Source of the DNA: an uncultured Collinsella sp.
GTDB taxonomy: Bacteria; Actinomycetota; Coriobacteriia; Coriobacteriales; Coriobacteriaceae
DNA: 64,000 nt
Reading direction: 5' to 3'
NCBI GenBank assembly: GCA_934646865.1
Contig: CAKUEU010000001.1
Location: 62,001 to 126,000, forward strand
The position numbers were made by a program, and so were the translations under genes. Shown in pieces: positions 17,385 to 27,600 of this stretch (within the stretch, counting starts at the first letter, position 1; each line of letters opens with the position of its first letter). The notes beneath the pieces were generated by a model. The model did not search any database, was not told where the DNA came from, and was given only the letters and a program-made list of their open reading frames with translations.

Positions 17385-18632
17385 CTAAAGCATGCCGGCG
17401 GATGCGATGGCGAGTATAACCACTATCACCACAAAGGCGACGATCACCATCGTGAGTGCCATCGAACGTTGACGCTTGACGGCGAGGCGCGCGCGACGCA
17501 TGGACTCGGCGCTGCGGGCCGTCTCGGTGGATGGGGTTGGCCGAGACGCGGACTGCGCGCTTGCAATCGTGCGGGCGGGGGTGGTGGCGTCTACCAAGAC
17601 AGCGGCGCTGCCGCGATCAGCTGCGGGCCGGCGCTTTCGCGGAGCACCCGTGCGGGCGAAAGGCTCAAGGCGCGCCGCGAGTTCATTTGCCGAAGGACGG
17701 GCATCTTGCGATACCGCTAGGCAGGCCATGATCGCGTTGATAAGGCCCTGTTCACGAGGGGTCGCGGGCGCAAGAGGTTGCGGCTGCACGGTGCGCTTAA
17801 GGCGTGCATGGTCTCCAGAGCGCCTGAGCTCTGCCTCAAAGGGCGCGTGCCCACAATAAAGCTCGTAAAGGATGCTTCCCAGCGCATATATGTCGACAGC
17901 GGGATTGTCGCGCGCGCCGGGGTCGGCCTTAAAGCGCTCTAGCATTTCGGGCGCCGCGTATGCCGGCGTGGCGCCGCGAAAGGCGTTGACGTCGACGGTA
18001 AAGGAAAAATCGGGCTTAACGAGCTTGGCGCTACCCATGTCGATGAGGCAAATGTCAAAGTAGCCACTCGAAACCTGCTCTTCGAGCGGGATGCGATCGT
18101 GGCGCAGCATGATGTTGCGCATGGAGAGATCGCGGTGGACGAAGGGCGTGTCGAGCGACTGCGTGGACATAATAATCTTGAGCACGCTCAGCCCCAGTGC
18201 GGCGACGATGTCGCCGGGGCAGACTGCACCTCCGCCGCTCAGGACAGATCGCGCATCAAGAAGCGAGACGCCGTCAACCCATTCCATAAGCAGCGCCGGG
18301 GTTCCGTCTGCCGTGTAGCCAAAACCGTAGACGTCGGGAAAACCCCTTAGATTGGATACGACGGAGAGGGTGCGATATTCCTCTTCTAGGGTTTCCCGGT
18401 TGAGCTGTTCTTGCTCGGGCTGGGCGTCGGGGCGCGGCATTTTAAGTGCAAGCTCAAAGGCGCGATCGCCGCTTTGGACGCGGCGGACATAGGCGTTGCC
18501 GCCAAAGCCGCCCTTTTGCGGCGGGACGAGAAGCGTGCAAAAGCGACGCCGTGCCGCAGCCTGCTCGCGCTCGGAGAGCAGTGCTGGCGTATGAAACTTG
18601 ACGAGTCGAACTTCTTCGTAAGAACCGGTCAT
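17385..18632 (-). CDS. Tail-anchored Ser/Thr protein kinase
   Basis: The 415-residue protein is a kinase domain (about residues 35-320) followed by a Pro/Ala/Arg-rich linker and a C-terminal membrane helix (about 392-412, MVIVAFVVIVVILAIA). Active-site elements are a lysine in LALKMP (K64), VHRDLSMRNIML (165-176) and DMG at 198-200 in place of DFG. An APE motif follows. HRDLSxxN and the LLMEWVDG hinge are shared with the kinase at 12630-14714, so the two are paralogues. It lacks an outer sensor domain. The gene is divergent from the large operon that starts at 18794, each with its own copy of the island promoter motif. Confidence 0.88.
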   Translation of the reverse strand: MTGSYEEVRLVKFHTPALLSEREQAAARRRFCTLLVPPQKGGFGGNAYVRRVQSGDRAFELALKMPRPDAQPEQEQLNRETLEEEYRTLSVVSNLRGFPDVYGFGYTADGTPALLMEWVDGVSLLDARSVLSGGGAVCPGDIVAALGLSVLKIIMSTQSLDTPFVHRDLSMRNIMLRHDRIPLEEQVSSGYFDICLIDMGSAKLVKPDFSFTVDVNAFRGATPAYAAPEMLERFKADPGARDNPAVDIYALGSILYELYCGHAPFEAELRRSGDHARLKRTVQPQPLAPATPREQGLINAIMACLAVSQDARPSANELAARLEPFARTGAPRKRRPAADRGSAAVLVDATTPARTIASAQSASRPTPSTETARSAESMRRARLAVKRQRSMALTMVIVAFVVIVVILAIASAGML

Positions 18633-18662
18633 GGCGCGCTTTCATCCTTTCTTCCATTTAGC

Positions 18663-18699
18663 AGGATATGCGCTGACCGGCGCCTTCTGTTGCGCAACA
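18663..18699 (-). promoter_or_regulatory. Island promoter 3 (palindrome + 19 bp + TATCCT)
   Basis: On the minus strand TGTTGCGCAACA (18699-18688) is followed after 19 bp by TATCCT (18668-18663), 30 bp before the ATG of the kinase at 18632. Confidence 0.85.
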
Positions 18700-18722
18700 T
18701 CGACAAATCTGCCGCTCGCCAA

Positions 18723-18759
18723 TGTTGCGCAACAGAATCGCGCAAGACGGCAGTAGAAA
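18723..18759 (+). promoter_or_regulatory. Island promoter 4 (palindrome + 19 bp + TAGAAA)
   Basis: TGTTGCGCAACA (18723-18734) is followed after 19 bp by TAGAAA (18754-18759), 34 bp before the ATG at 18794. It lies 23 bp from the oppositely used copy and is the only such promoter for the 14-kb, eleven-gene operon. Confidence 0.8.
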
Positions 18760-18793
18760 TAGGTCAATTAAAGTCGGCAATCAGGGGAACGAT

Positions 18794-20326
18794 ATGAGCT
18801 ATTCATTCAGCGCATCATATGGAATCACGCGGGAACAGTGGAACAAAATGACCACGCGAGAGCAGGATGAGTTTGTTTGGGCGCAGCGGAGCGAAGATCG
18901 GGAGCGGGAGCGCGCTGAGGCAGCCAGGGCCTTGGAGCGGGAGCGCGTTGAGACGGCCATAGCCTTGGAGCGGGAGCGCGTTGAAGCGGCCATTCAGTCA
19001 TATAAGAGCTCTCTAGCTGGGATAAAAGCCAAAGCACTTTCTAAGATTGAAGACACCGATGGTTCGGTTTCGGCATACTTTGATCGGTTGATCAATGCTC
19101 GTATCGAGGCTTTTTCCCAAGAGGCATTGGGCAATATGCCCAGTGGAATGCAAGCGGTAAACATGCGTTATGCCGAAACGGTTCGCGCTAAGATTCCGGC
19201 TCTGCTCGGGGAGATTAGCGCCCTGCTGCCCACAACGGTTTCGGAAGCGCATAGAGAGCAGTTCGTTCAGCAGTCGCAAGCTCAACTTGAGGCCATCCAG
19301 ACTGCTGAGCGGCTTCGCGCTCAGCATGTCGCGGAAATTACGAATTATGTTGTTGGTCCCGGCGGCGGAGTGGACCTGAAGAAGGCACTCCGTTACCTTA
19401 CCGAATCAACAACTAAACAAGAGGAAGGGTCGCTCGAAGAAGCGGCTCGCGCGTTTGAGACTTGGGCGGGACGTGTTACGCCGCTTATGCAGGACGAAGC
19501 ACTCGATATTCCCCTTCGAAACTGCATCTCTGAAAAGTTTGAAAGCGTCCGCGCCGCTTTTGATGCGCTTGGGCCAAATTCGCGCATTGACGATCGCCTA
19601 GCGGCGATGAAGATGATGAATGATTTTGAATACGTAGTAAAAAACGCTACGTATGAATCGAGCGAACGACACCGAGTCTATGAAGAGTATCGTGCGCGCA
19701 TCGAACGTGCCAACAACCGTTACGGAAAGAGTCTGCCGCTTAAGCAATTGCACGAGATCGAAGATGTCTATGCTGCAAACGATGAAGCGGAGGCTGCCCT
19801 TGCCAATGCTATGAAAGACGACTATATCGAGCGTTCTATCAACGAGGTCATGGCTGCTCGCGGTATTAACGTTACTCGCTATGCCGTTATGGAGGGCTCG
19901 GGAAAGCCTTGGCGACTGATGTTCGACACCAAGCAAAACAAGGCCATCGCCCTATTACGTAGCTCGAAAAGAGATCGGCTCATCATCCGCGTTGTCGCAG
20001 CCAACCCCGAGGAGTTTTCTGAGGATCCTGATAATCCGACCATCATCAAGGACATGAAGCCGCAGGATCAAGCGACTGTCGAGAAGGTCTATAGGGACCA
20101 GATTGAGTTCTGCGACTTCTACAAACAGTTCGAAGAGGATCTTAAAGCCTATGGCGTAACCGTTCCGGCCGAGGGTGCAGGATTGACCACGCAGGCCGCG
20201 AATCCTGCTGCCGCCGTCGAGATCCATCCGCACGATTACGTGCCGCCCACGCCTTCCGCAGATGCGGAGCGTCGTCTGCGTAATCGCCGTCAAGCAAGTC
20301 AGCTCAAGCAAAGGGAAATGAGGTAA
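18794..20326 (+). CDS. Coiled-coil protein, first gene of the kinase/AAA operon
   Basis: The 510-residue protein was not recognised. It is soluble, helical and highly charged. Near the N-terminus (about residues 36-66) is a short tandem repeat of the type ALERERVExAI, visible in the DNA as near-identical copies between about 18898 and 18995. A long helical region follows, then a C-terminal alpha/beta part containing GKPWRLMFDTKQNKAIALL and a final Pro-rich, Arg-rich tail. ATG 18794 is preceded by AGGGGAA. As the leading gene before the FHA, radical SAM, AAA+ and PP2C genes (3-bp gap to the next), it may be a scaffold or substrate of that machinery; this is inference. Confidence 0.8.
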   Translation: MSYSFSASYGITREQWNKMTTREQDEFVWAQRSEDRERERAEAARALERERVETAIALERERVEAAIQSYKSSLAGIKAKALSKIEDTDGSVSAYFDRLINARIEAFSQEALGNMPSGMQAVNMRYAETVRAKIPALLGEISALLPTTVSEAHREQFVQQSQAQLEAIQTAERLRAQHVAEITNYVVGPGGGVDLKKALRYLTESTTKQEEGSLEEAARAFETWAGRVTPLMQDEALDIPLRNCISEKFESVRAAFDALGPNSRIDDRLAAMKMMNDFEYVVKNATYESSERHRVYEEYRARIERANNRYGKSLPLKQLHEIEDVYAANDEAEAALANAMKDDYIERSINEVMAARGINVTRYAVMEGSGKPWRLMFDTKQNKAIALLRSSKRDRLIIRVVAANPEEFSEDPDNPTIIKDMKPQDQATVEKVYRDQIEFCDFYKQFEEDLKAYGVTVPAEGAGLTTQAANPAAAVEIHPHDYVPPTPSADAERRLRNRRQASQLKQREMR

Positions 20327-20329
20327 ACC

Positions 20330-21361
20330 ATGACATGGGAATGCCCAGAATGCGGTTTTGATAATGATGACGAGCGCGATATGTGCGAGGAATGCGGCGC
20401 TCCGCGTCCCGCCGGCGTAGCACCTGTGCCGTCGACGCCTGCTGCTCCGGTGCAAGATTTCGCTGCACCAAGCGGTGAACGTCCAGCGCCCGCCGTCTAT
20501 CCTGCGACTTCTTCGATGGGTGGTGCACCACAGGTTCAACAGTCTGCGTCCCAGCAGGTGTATCAGTCTGTTCCCGTGCCCGCCCCGCAGCCAGCACCCG
20601 CGCCTATGCCTCAGCCGGCGCCCGTGCCACAACCGATGTCTGCGCCCGCGCCTCAGCCCGCGGCCATGTCGATGCCGCAGCCTACCCCCATGCCCGTTCC
20701 GCAGCCCGCGCCAATGCCGCAGCCCGCGCCGCAACCCATGGCGAATGCTGCAGCTACTCCTGCGGTTCCTGTGCTTACGCTTGCCGATCCAGCTATGGGT
20801 GAGCAGCTGCGTCTCACGGGTATGACCATGCTTGGGCGCAACGCGTTTCCCAGTATGGCGTCGAATTTTGCAATATCTCGGCAGCATGCCAGCGTTCGCC
20901 TTGAACAGGGCGCGTGGTTGGTTGCCGACGAGGGTTCCAATAATGGAACGGCTCTTATGCGCGGCGGCCAGATTCTTAATTTGGCTCCCGGCGTGCCCCA
21001 GCAGATTCATACCGATGACGTGTTGCTAATCCCGGCGACATCCGGGGAATTTGCCCAGCTGCGTTTGAGGGTTACCGTGGAGGAGCCTCCTGCGGTGCAG
21101 CCCACGCAGGCTCAGACGGCGGTTGCGCCGCGGCCTGCGGCCGTCGCGCCCGCTGCGGCACCCGCCACGCCAGCCGCCAGCCCGTCTGCCGGCATTGAGG
21201 GCTGGTTTGTCGAGTGTCCCGAGTGTGGTCGTCTACACCTTGTTGCCGATGAGCGCGCAAAGGTCGGGGATGGCTGTGAAGAGTGTGGCTGTTCGCTCGC
21301 GCGCACGTCTGCCGTATATCGTACGCTCGACCCCGGCGAGGATTACTCGGATGTTCGTTAG
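20330..21361 (+). CDS. RanBP2-type zinc finger and FHA-domain protein
   Basis: The 343-residue protein begins with a RanBP2-like zinc finger (WECPECGFDNDDERDMCEEC, residues 3-22). A Pro/Ala/Gln/Met-rich flexible region follows (about 60-140). An FHA domain spans about 160-250, with GR in MLGRNAF, SRQHASVRL and SNNGTALM. After a second Pro/Ala linker comes a C-terminal zinc ribbon (VECPECGRLHL ... CEECGCSL). It is a probable phosphothreonine reader. Its gene overlaps the radical SAM gene by 11 nt, which implies translational coupling. Likely ligands are the TVTV repeats of the kinase encoded three genes downstream. Confidence 0.88.
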   Translation: MTWECPECGFDNDDERDMCEECGAPRPAGVAPVPSTPAAPVQDFAAPSGERPAPAVYPATSSMGGAPQVQQSASQQVYQSVPVPAPQPAPAPMPQPAPVPQPMSAPAPQPAAMSMPQPTPMPVPQPAPMPQPAPQPMANAAATPAVPVLTLADPAMGEQLRLTGMTMLGRNAFPSMASNFAISRQHASVRLEQGAWLVADEGSNNGTALMRGGQILNLAPGVPQQIHTDDVLLIPATSGEFAQLRLRVTVEEPPAVQPTQAQTAVAPRPAAVAPAAAPATPAASPSAGIEGWFVECPECGRLHLVADERAKVGDGCEECGCSLARTSAVYRTLDPGEDYSDVR

Positions 21362-21947
21362 CCAGATGCTCGCGCCTGTCGTTTCTCTGGGGCCAGGCGA
21401 GCGCATCGCAATCTGGACTAGCGGCTGTTCTAAGCACTGTGCCGGATGTATCTCGCCCGAACTTAGGATGCAGCTGCCCGAGCAGGATGTCGACGTTGAT
21501 GAGCTTGCGCAGATGTTGCTCGATACGGCGCACGAACATGGCGTGCATCGACTGACAGTTTCGGGTGGAGATCCGCTCGAGCAGGCACCAGAGCTCGTGA
21601 AGCTGCTGGCAACGATCCGCTGTGCCTACGACGACATTCTCGTTTACACCGGATTCACGTTTGAAGAGCTGCCGCAGGTGATCGGTGCGGATACGTGGGA
21701 GACACTCAAGCCCCTCATCGATGTACTGATCGACGGTCCGTACATAGACGAGCTTAACGTGCCCGACTGCGCGCTGCGCGGTTCGACTAACCAGCGCGTG
21801 ATCTACCTGAGCGACCGCCCACACGATGATTACGGCCAGTATCTTCAACAGCCTCGTCAGCTTCAGAACTTTGTTCAGGACGGCACCGTTAACACCGTCG
21901 GCATTGCTAACCGCTACCACCACGAATTTCCTATCAAGGAGGTATAA
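21351..21947 (+). CDS. Radical SAM activase-like protein (short 4Fe-4S type)
   Basis: The 198-residue protein has the radical SAM signature CxxxCxxC at C26, C30 and C33 (TSGCSKHCAGC), then a SAM-contacting TVSGGDPLEQ segment and a short barrel. Size and motifs match the NrdG/pyruvate-formate-lyase-activase group, which generates a 5'-deoxyadenosyl radical to activate a glycyl-radical enzyme. No glycyl-radical enzyme is encoded in the window, so a different target is likely. The ATG at 21351 lies within the end of the FHA gene (11-nt overlap) and the next gene starts 3 bp after the stop, so all are tightly coupled. A start at 21366 is possible. Confidence 0.85.
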   Translation: MFVSQMLAPVVSLGPGERIAIWTSGCSKHCAGCISPELRMQLPEQDVDVDELAQMLLDTAHEHGVHRLTVSGGDPLEQAPELVKLLATIRCAYDDILVYTGFTFEELPQVIGADTWETLKPLIDVLIDGPYIDELNVPDCALRGSTNQRVIYLSDRPHDDYGQYLQQPRQLQNFVQDGTVNTVGIANRYHHEFPIKEV

Positions 21948-21950
21948 CAC

Positions 21951-23906
21951 ATGGCAACTGATTTCGAGCGTCAATCCTGGCAGCGCGAGATGCTCAACTT
22001 TAAAGGGGTGAAGAGCCTCTTTATCCTTGAGGGCAACGTGAATGACAAGTATCCCGATGTGGTTGACGGCGGCCTTCAGTTCTCGGAGCTCGCCGAGGTT
22101 GTGCGCGGTCTTTTCGAAGACGCCAATGGCTCAGTTGAGTACAACGTGGCATATTTTGACCCCATCCAACTGTTCTCGAGCAGCATGGGCAACGTCGATT
22201 GCAAACGTCTGGTGTCGCTGGCGCACGACGAGGCTTCTAAGAGCGACGATCGCATGATGGAGGCGAACGCCTGCATCGCCGATGGCCGTCAGGCGTATGC
22301 CACCGAGCAGTCGAGCCTGCCCTCATACGGCGAGGTCATCCGCTCAATGTTGCGCCTGAAATACAACGACAATCCCGACGGCGGCACCGAGGCCAAGCCG
22401 CTTTGTGTGATCGTCAACATGGCGTCGCGTCTGCTTGCCTCATCGACCGGTCTTATGCCCGACGAGACGCAGTTTTTCCTTAATCTGTACCTTGGTGCTA
22501 GCAAGGCGCGCCTCATTAACCGTACGGCCGTCAACACGCTCATTCTGGTAACGGATAACGTGCGCAACCTGCCTGTGTGGTTTATCGAGGAAAATCCCTT
22601 CCTGCGCACCATCACGCTGCCGCATCCCGATCGTGACATGCGCGAGGCCTACATCCAAAGCAAGTTTGGCTTTGGTGAGGCGCTGTCCGATTCCGATGAC
22701 CGTGCGGTGCGTCGCTTTATCGATACCACCGACGGCATGAGCGTTAAGGAGCTCGAGGGGCTGCAGCGTATGTGCCAGCGCGACATGCAAAACCCCGAGG
22801 CTTCCATCGAAGCCATCCTTCCCAAGCTCGTCGACGTGTATAAGTACGGCTTTCGCGAGAACAAATGGCAGCAGATGTTCGAGAAGCTCGAAGAGGATCC
22901 CGAGGCAAAGATCAAGCGCCGCGTGAAGGGTCAGGACGAGGCCGTTGAGAAGGCCGTCACCGTGCTCAAGCGCTCCGTTATGGGCCTTTCGGGCGCCACC
23001 CATTCGTCTGGCTCTAAACCCAAGGGTGTGCTGTTTTTGAGCGGCCCCACCGGTACCGGTAAGACCGAGATCGTTAAGGCCATTACGGAGCTCCTCTTTG
23101 GCGATGAGCGCAGCATGCTGCGTTTTGATATGTCCGAGTACGGTGCCGAAAACTCCGATCAAAAGCTCTTTGGCGCTCCTCCGGGATACGTGGGCTATGC
23201 CGAGGGCGGTCAGCTGACCAATGCGGTCAAGGCCAATCCGTTCTCGGTAGTTCTTTTCGACGAGATCGAGAAGGCCGCGCCCAGCATTATGGACAAGTTC
23301 CTGCAGATCCTCGAAGACGGCCGCCTGACCGATGGCCAGGGCAATACCGTGTACTTCTCGGAGACGGTCATCTTCTTTACGAGCAACATCGGCTTTTCCA
23401 AGATCGAGATCGATGCGCAGGGCAACGAGGTGCGTAATACCATTGCGCCCAACACGCCCTATAACGAGATTTGCGAGCGCGTGCGCACCGAGATGGACCG
23501 CGAGTTTAAGCCCGAGTTCCTGGGCCGTATCGGCGACAACGTGGTGATCTTTAACTTTATCGACGATGCCGTGGCGCTTCAGATCCTTAACTCCAAGATC
23601 GATGCCGTCAACCGCAACGTGCATAAGGCGCAGCCCGATATTACGGTCGAGGCAACCGATGCTGCCCGCGAGCTGCTGCATTCCATTGCCATGACGGATG
23701 CCGTTAAAGCCAAGGGTGGCCGTGGCATTGGCAACCTGGTGGAGAGCGGCTACCTTAACGGGCTTTCCGACTTTCTGTTTGAACATCGCGCCGAGTGGCG
23801 CGGTCGTCCCGGCATGGTGGCACGCGCCGTGCCGCAGGGCGAGGGCGACGATGCGCATATCGCATTTGAGCTCGTGCCCGGATCGATGGGAGGCGATTGG
23901 CGATGA
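21951..23906 (+). CDS. Clp/Hsp100-like AAA+ ATPase
   Basis: The 651-residue protein has an N-terminal AAA-like region (about 15-290) that lacks a Walker A motif. A canonical ClpA/B-type second AAA module (about 315-640) follows. That module shows Walker A GPTGTGKTE (about 365-373), the pore loop PPGYVGYAEGG, Walker B VVLFDEIEK (about 432-440), sensor-1 FFTSN, and an arginine-rich sensor-2 region KGGRGIG. Such ATPases unfold or remodel proteins. It has no ClpP-binding loop or N-domain that I recognise, so remodelling without degradation is likely. AGGAGGT precedes the ATG. The stop codon overlaps the PP2C start. Confidence 0.9.
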   Translation: MATDFERQSWQREMLNFKGVKSLFILEGNVNDKYPDVVDGGLQFSELAEVVRGLFEDANGSVEYNVAYFDPIQLFSSSMGNVDCKRLVSLAHDEASKSDDRMMEANACIADGRQAYATEQSSLPSYGEVIRSMLRLKYNDNPDGGTEAKPLCVIVNMASRLLASSTGLMPDETQFFLNLYLGASKARLINRTAVNTLILVTDNVRNLPVWFIEENPFLRTITLPHPDRDMREAYIQSKFGFGEALSDSDDRAVRRFIDTTDGMSVKELEGLQRMCQRDMQNPEASIEAILPKLVDVYKYGFRENKWQQMFEKLEEDPEAKIKRRVKGQDEAVEKAVTVLKRSVMGLSGATHSSGSKPKGVLFLSGPTGTGKTEIVKAITELLFGDERSMLRFDMSEYGAENSDQKLFGAPPGYVGYAEGGQLTNAVKANPFSVVLFDEIEKAAPSIMDKFLQILEDGRLTDGQGNTVYFSETVIFFTSNIGFSKIEIDAQGNEVRNTIAPNTPYNEICERVRTEMDREFKPEFLGRIGDNVVIFNFIDDAVALQILNSKIDAVNRNVHKAQPDITVEATDAARELLHSIAMTDAVKAKGGRGIGNLVESGYLNGLSDFLFEHRAEWRGRPGMVARAVPQGEGDDAHIAFELVPGSMGGDWR

Positions 23907-24664
23907 CGAAGTTTATCGCTGCTGCAAAAACCCAAGCGGGAACCAATCACCCCGTCAACGAGGACCGTTTGCTTCTTGATGGTAACGTCCTTTGTTATGG
24001 CCTGATGGGCGATTGTGAGCGCGAGATGGGCTGCATGGCAGTCTTTGATGGTGTGAGCGAAGGTGGGCACGGAGCGGCCGCCTCGACGCTCGCTGCTCAG
24101 GCGTTTGCGCAGGCGACTCAGGTTTTTGAGGCAGATTCGATCGATGTTCTGCAGGATCGTTTGCGCATGGCGGGCGAGCGTGCCGAGAACGACGTTGAGT
24201 CCTATGCGACTCGTTATGGCCTGCCCGTTGCCGCATCTACGGTTGCCGGGCTTATGGTGGCACATGATGGGTCTGCCGCAATTTTTAATGCTGGCGATTC
24301 GCGTGTGTATCGCTTGCGCGATGGCGTGCTTGCGGTGTTGAGCTACGACCATACGCCCGAATCCCGTCTGAGCGGCGTTGGTTTTGAGTACAGTGATGAG
24401 TCGGTCTCGCATTGCATTGAGCTGGCGGTCGGTCTTAATCAGGGCGGACGAAACCTGGAGATCAATACGACCACGTTGTTTCCGGGCGACCGCTATTTAA
24501 TCTGCTCTGACGGCATCGATGGGGAGATTGACCTCGCGCGCCTGCAGCAGATGCTTGCGAGCGATTCGACCTGCGCACAGCTGTGTGAGGGACTGTATGC
24601 CGAGGCCCGCATGAACGGTTCGACGGATGACGCGACGCTGATCGTGATTGAGATAGGGGAATAA
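23903..24664 (+). CDS. PP2C-family Ser/Thr phosphatase
   Basis: The 253-residue cytoplasmic protein has the PP2C metal-binding motifs: NEDR near residue 19, VFDGVSEGGHG (about 47-57), GDSRVYRL (about 131-138) and a C-terminal STDDATLI. It should remove phosphate from serine or threonine and counteract the island's kinases. The ATG at 23903 overlaps the TGA of the AAA+ gene (ATGA) and has GGGAGG upstream. The TTG two codons before is less likely. The kinase gene follows after 2 bp, so phosphatase and kinase are co-translated. Confidence 0.92.
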   Translation: MTKFIAAAKTQAGTNHPVNEDRLLLDGNVLCYGLMGDCEREMGCMAVFDGVSEGGHGAAASTLAAQAFAQATQVFEADSIDVLQDRLRMAGERAENDVESYATRYGLPVAASTVAGLMVAHDGSAAIFNAGDSRVYRLRDGVLAVLSYDHTPESRLSGVGFEYSDESVSHCIELAVGLNQGGRNLEINTTTLFPGDRYLICSDGIDGEIDLARLQQMLASDSTCAQLCEGLYAEARMNGSTDDATLIVIEIGE

Positions 24665-24666
24665 AG

Positions 24667-27600
24667 ATGTCTGATGAGACGATAACGGTACATCGAGATG
24701 GGGGCGCCGGCAACGATGAAACCGTGACGGTCCACCGTGGGGGCGTACCTGTAAATGGCGAAACGGTCACCGTACATCACAGCAATCAGGCTCCTTCGCT
24801 GGATGAGACCGTGACGGTGCACCGAGGCGCTGCTCCGGTGTCCGGCGAAACGGTGACCATTCGCCGCGGCGATGCCCCGTCGGCAGGCGAGACGGTAACG
24901 GTGGGTCGCTCGGTTCCTAGAGCAAACGGCGAGACGGTGACGGTAAGTCATCCGGTTTCTGCGACTGGTGGCGAGACCGTTACGGTTGCAAGGCCGATGG
25001 CTGCTCCCGCTGTCGGCGAGACGGTCACGGTTTCCCGGCCGGTGACGTCCGTGGCGGGCGAGACCGTAACGGTGCCGCGATCTGCCGCTTCTGACGGTCA
25101 AACGATAACGGTCCCACGCGGTGCGGCGGCAAATCCCAATGGCGAAACGGTGACGGTTTCTCGTGGGAACGCTCGCGCCGCTTCCTCCGTGCCTGCATCC
25201 CCCTTCGTCCCAGAGGACGTGACGTTTTTCTCGAGTGACGGCCAGCAGTTTATCGTTCACCTGGGTCAGGTTGTCGGTCATGGTGGCCAGTCTACGGTCC
25301 TTGCTGCAGAGCGGGTGGATGACGGCCTCGCATGCGTTGCTAAGGTGTTTAGTCCACTTGTGGATAAAAAGCGCTGGGAATATGAGAAGACCGTACGCGC
25401 TGTCATGAGCCTCAACGATCGTCCTGTGTCGGAAACGCACTTGCTGCCGATTTTTGCCTATCAGCACCAGGGCTTAAGTGCGACCGAAGTGGGGGCCATA
25501 GCTCCCCAGCTTTGGGATATTGCCATCACTCCCAAGGCTACCTGTCTTAGCGATCGTCCCCGTAGCAAGCACATGGTCAAAAGCCGCGTGATTCCGGAGC
25601 TGAGTCATGCGATTAACCTGCTTCACACTGAGTTCGGCATTGTTCATCGTGATGTGAAGCCATCGAACGTATACCTGTACGATAAGCAAATCGCGCTTGG
25701 AGACTACGGCTCTGCTCGCTCGCTTTCCGGTGTTGACGATCGCCTTACCAACACCATAACGGTTTCTAATGGCTATACGCCAGGTAGCGGTGGCAGGGTC
25801 GACCCCAGCAACGATTGGTATTCGTTTGGCTATACCATTTGGACGCTCTATGAGGGCAACGTTCATCCGCTCCAACAAAGGATAGATGACAACACCATCG
25901 CCGATTTTCTGGATGCGGGCCAGCCTGTTGAGTTCACCCACCCTGATGACGCTACCTTGGGCAATTTGCTTCAAGGCCTTACGTTTGAGCTTACAAGCAA
26001 GCGCTTCGGATACGAAGAAATCAAAGACTGGATCGCTGATCCCGACCACTTCTATCGTCAGCTGCCCCTTTTCGATTCTAAGAGCGGTCATGCGCCGTAT
26101 GAATTTGTCGGCAGGCTTTATACCGATCCAGTGTCACTTGCTCGCGGACTCGCGGCTCATTGGGACGAGGCAAAGCAGCGCATGCAGCAGTGGCAGCTCG
26201 AGCGCCAGATGCGCAAATGGAACGAAAATGACCTCGAGACAAAGATCCATGCGATCACCGAGGCGAAAGCGAAGGGCGGAGAAAAACCGAATTACGATTT
26301 CAATCTTGCTTGCGTGATCTACGAAATGTCGGGCGGCAAGATCATTTCGTGGCGCGGCGAAGATGTTTCGCTAGGTGCTGGAAAAAATAATCTTCCGGCG
26401 CGCATTGCCAACATGACAAATGTAGAAATTGATCGCTATGCGGTGAAGTCGGGGCTTGACGGCACCGAGTCTATGGGCGTGCTCCCCTCGGGCTTTCTTT
26501 CCTACGTTCTTTCCCGCCAAGGCGAGCATGACGAGTCGGTTGCAACTATTGCCGAGAATATTAGGGCAATTGAGGAACTTGCCGTTGTTTCTGACGATCC
26601 GCATTTTGCCGCCTGCCTATTGAAGGGCTTCCTTACGTTCGACGAGTTGGTAACTCACGCTGCGGCCCAGCAAGAGATCAAGAGACTCATTGGGAACCCC
26701 CGGGCATTTTTTGCCACTTGCTCGACGTTTCGCGCTGTCGATGAGTTCTTCCTGCTCTTTGCAGGAGACGTTTCCATGGACGCTATTATCAAGGCACGCG
26801 GTGACGCCCAGAGTGGCGGGTCTATTGACGTTGATGTTGTACTCGATTTCATGGACCGTGTCGTCGACAACAAGGCTTCCGTGCGTGCGTTCTACCGCAA
26901 ATACGGCAATATGGCAGGCTGGATTTGGCTTTCCGAGCACACCGCTCTTTACGAGGCGCTTCCGGGCTCTGCCGGAGAATCCGCAATCGTCAATCTTCGC
27001 GGCCTATCTCCTTCGGCGCAAGCATCGGTTGCTTCGCTCATGCAAGCGGGGTCCAATATCCGAATCGAAGGCAGCAAGCTTCGTGCCGACATGGAGGTGA
27101 CACCTGTTCCCTATGTGAATGGCTGGCAGACGAGGGACGTTCTTCTTACTCGACCGCTTACGTTGAATGCTCTTTTCTGCGCCGAGGCGCGAGGAGAGAC
27201 AGTGCCACGCGGATATGTGGCAGAACTGCTTGCAGGCGGTGCGGACGAACAGCTACTCGATGGCATCGGAATCAGGCTTTTGGCTCATATGAACCTGATG
27301 CCTTCCGCCAGTTATTCTCAATTTCTCGAGGACGAGCGAAACGAGGCAGATGGCGCGCTCGAAGGTGCTATCCAACGGGATACTCAGGACTACAGTATGA
27401 CTGAGGGCATCGCTGATACTGCCGCGCGTATTGAGGCTGTGAAGAAAGAGCAGAGCCGGGTGCTGCGCTGGACATGCGTTGTGGCAGTAATCTACTTCGT
27501 TGCCATCCTATGCGCACGTGGCTCTTTTGGACAGTTCATCGTTATGTGTGGCTCCCTCGCCCCGCTCGCAGTACTGTTCTTGGTCGCGGCGTTTGTTGGC

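Noticed and set aside
21351-21947. Anaerobic ribonucleotide reductase activase NrdG
   Set aside because: The fold type fits, but no nrdD is adjacent and the gene is embedded in a signalling operon, so the specific name is not justified.
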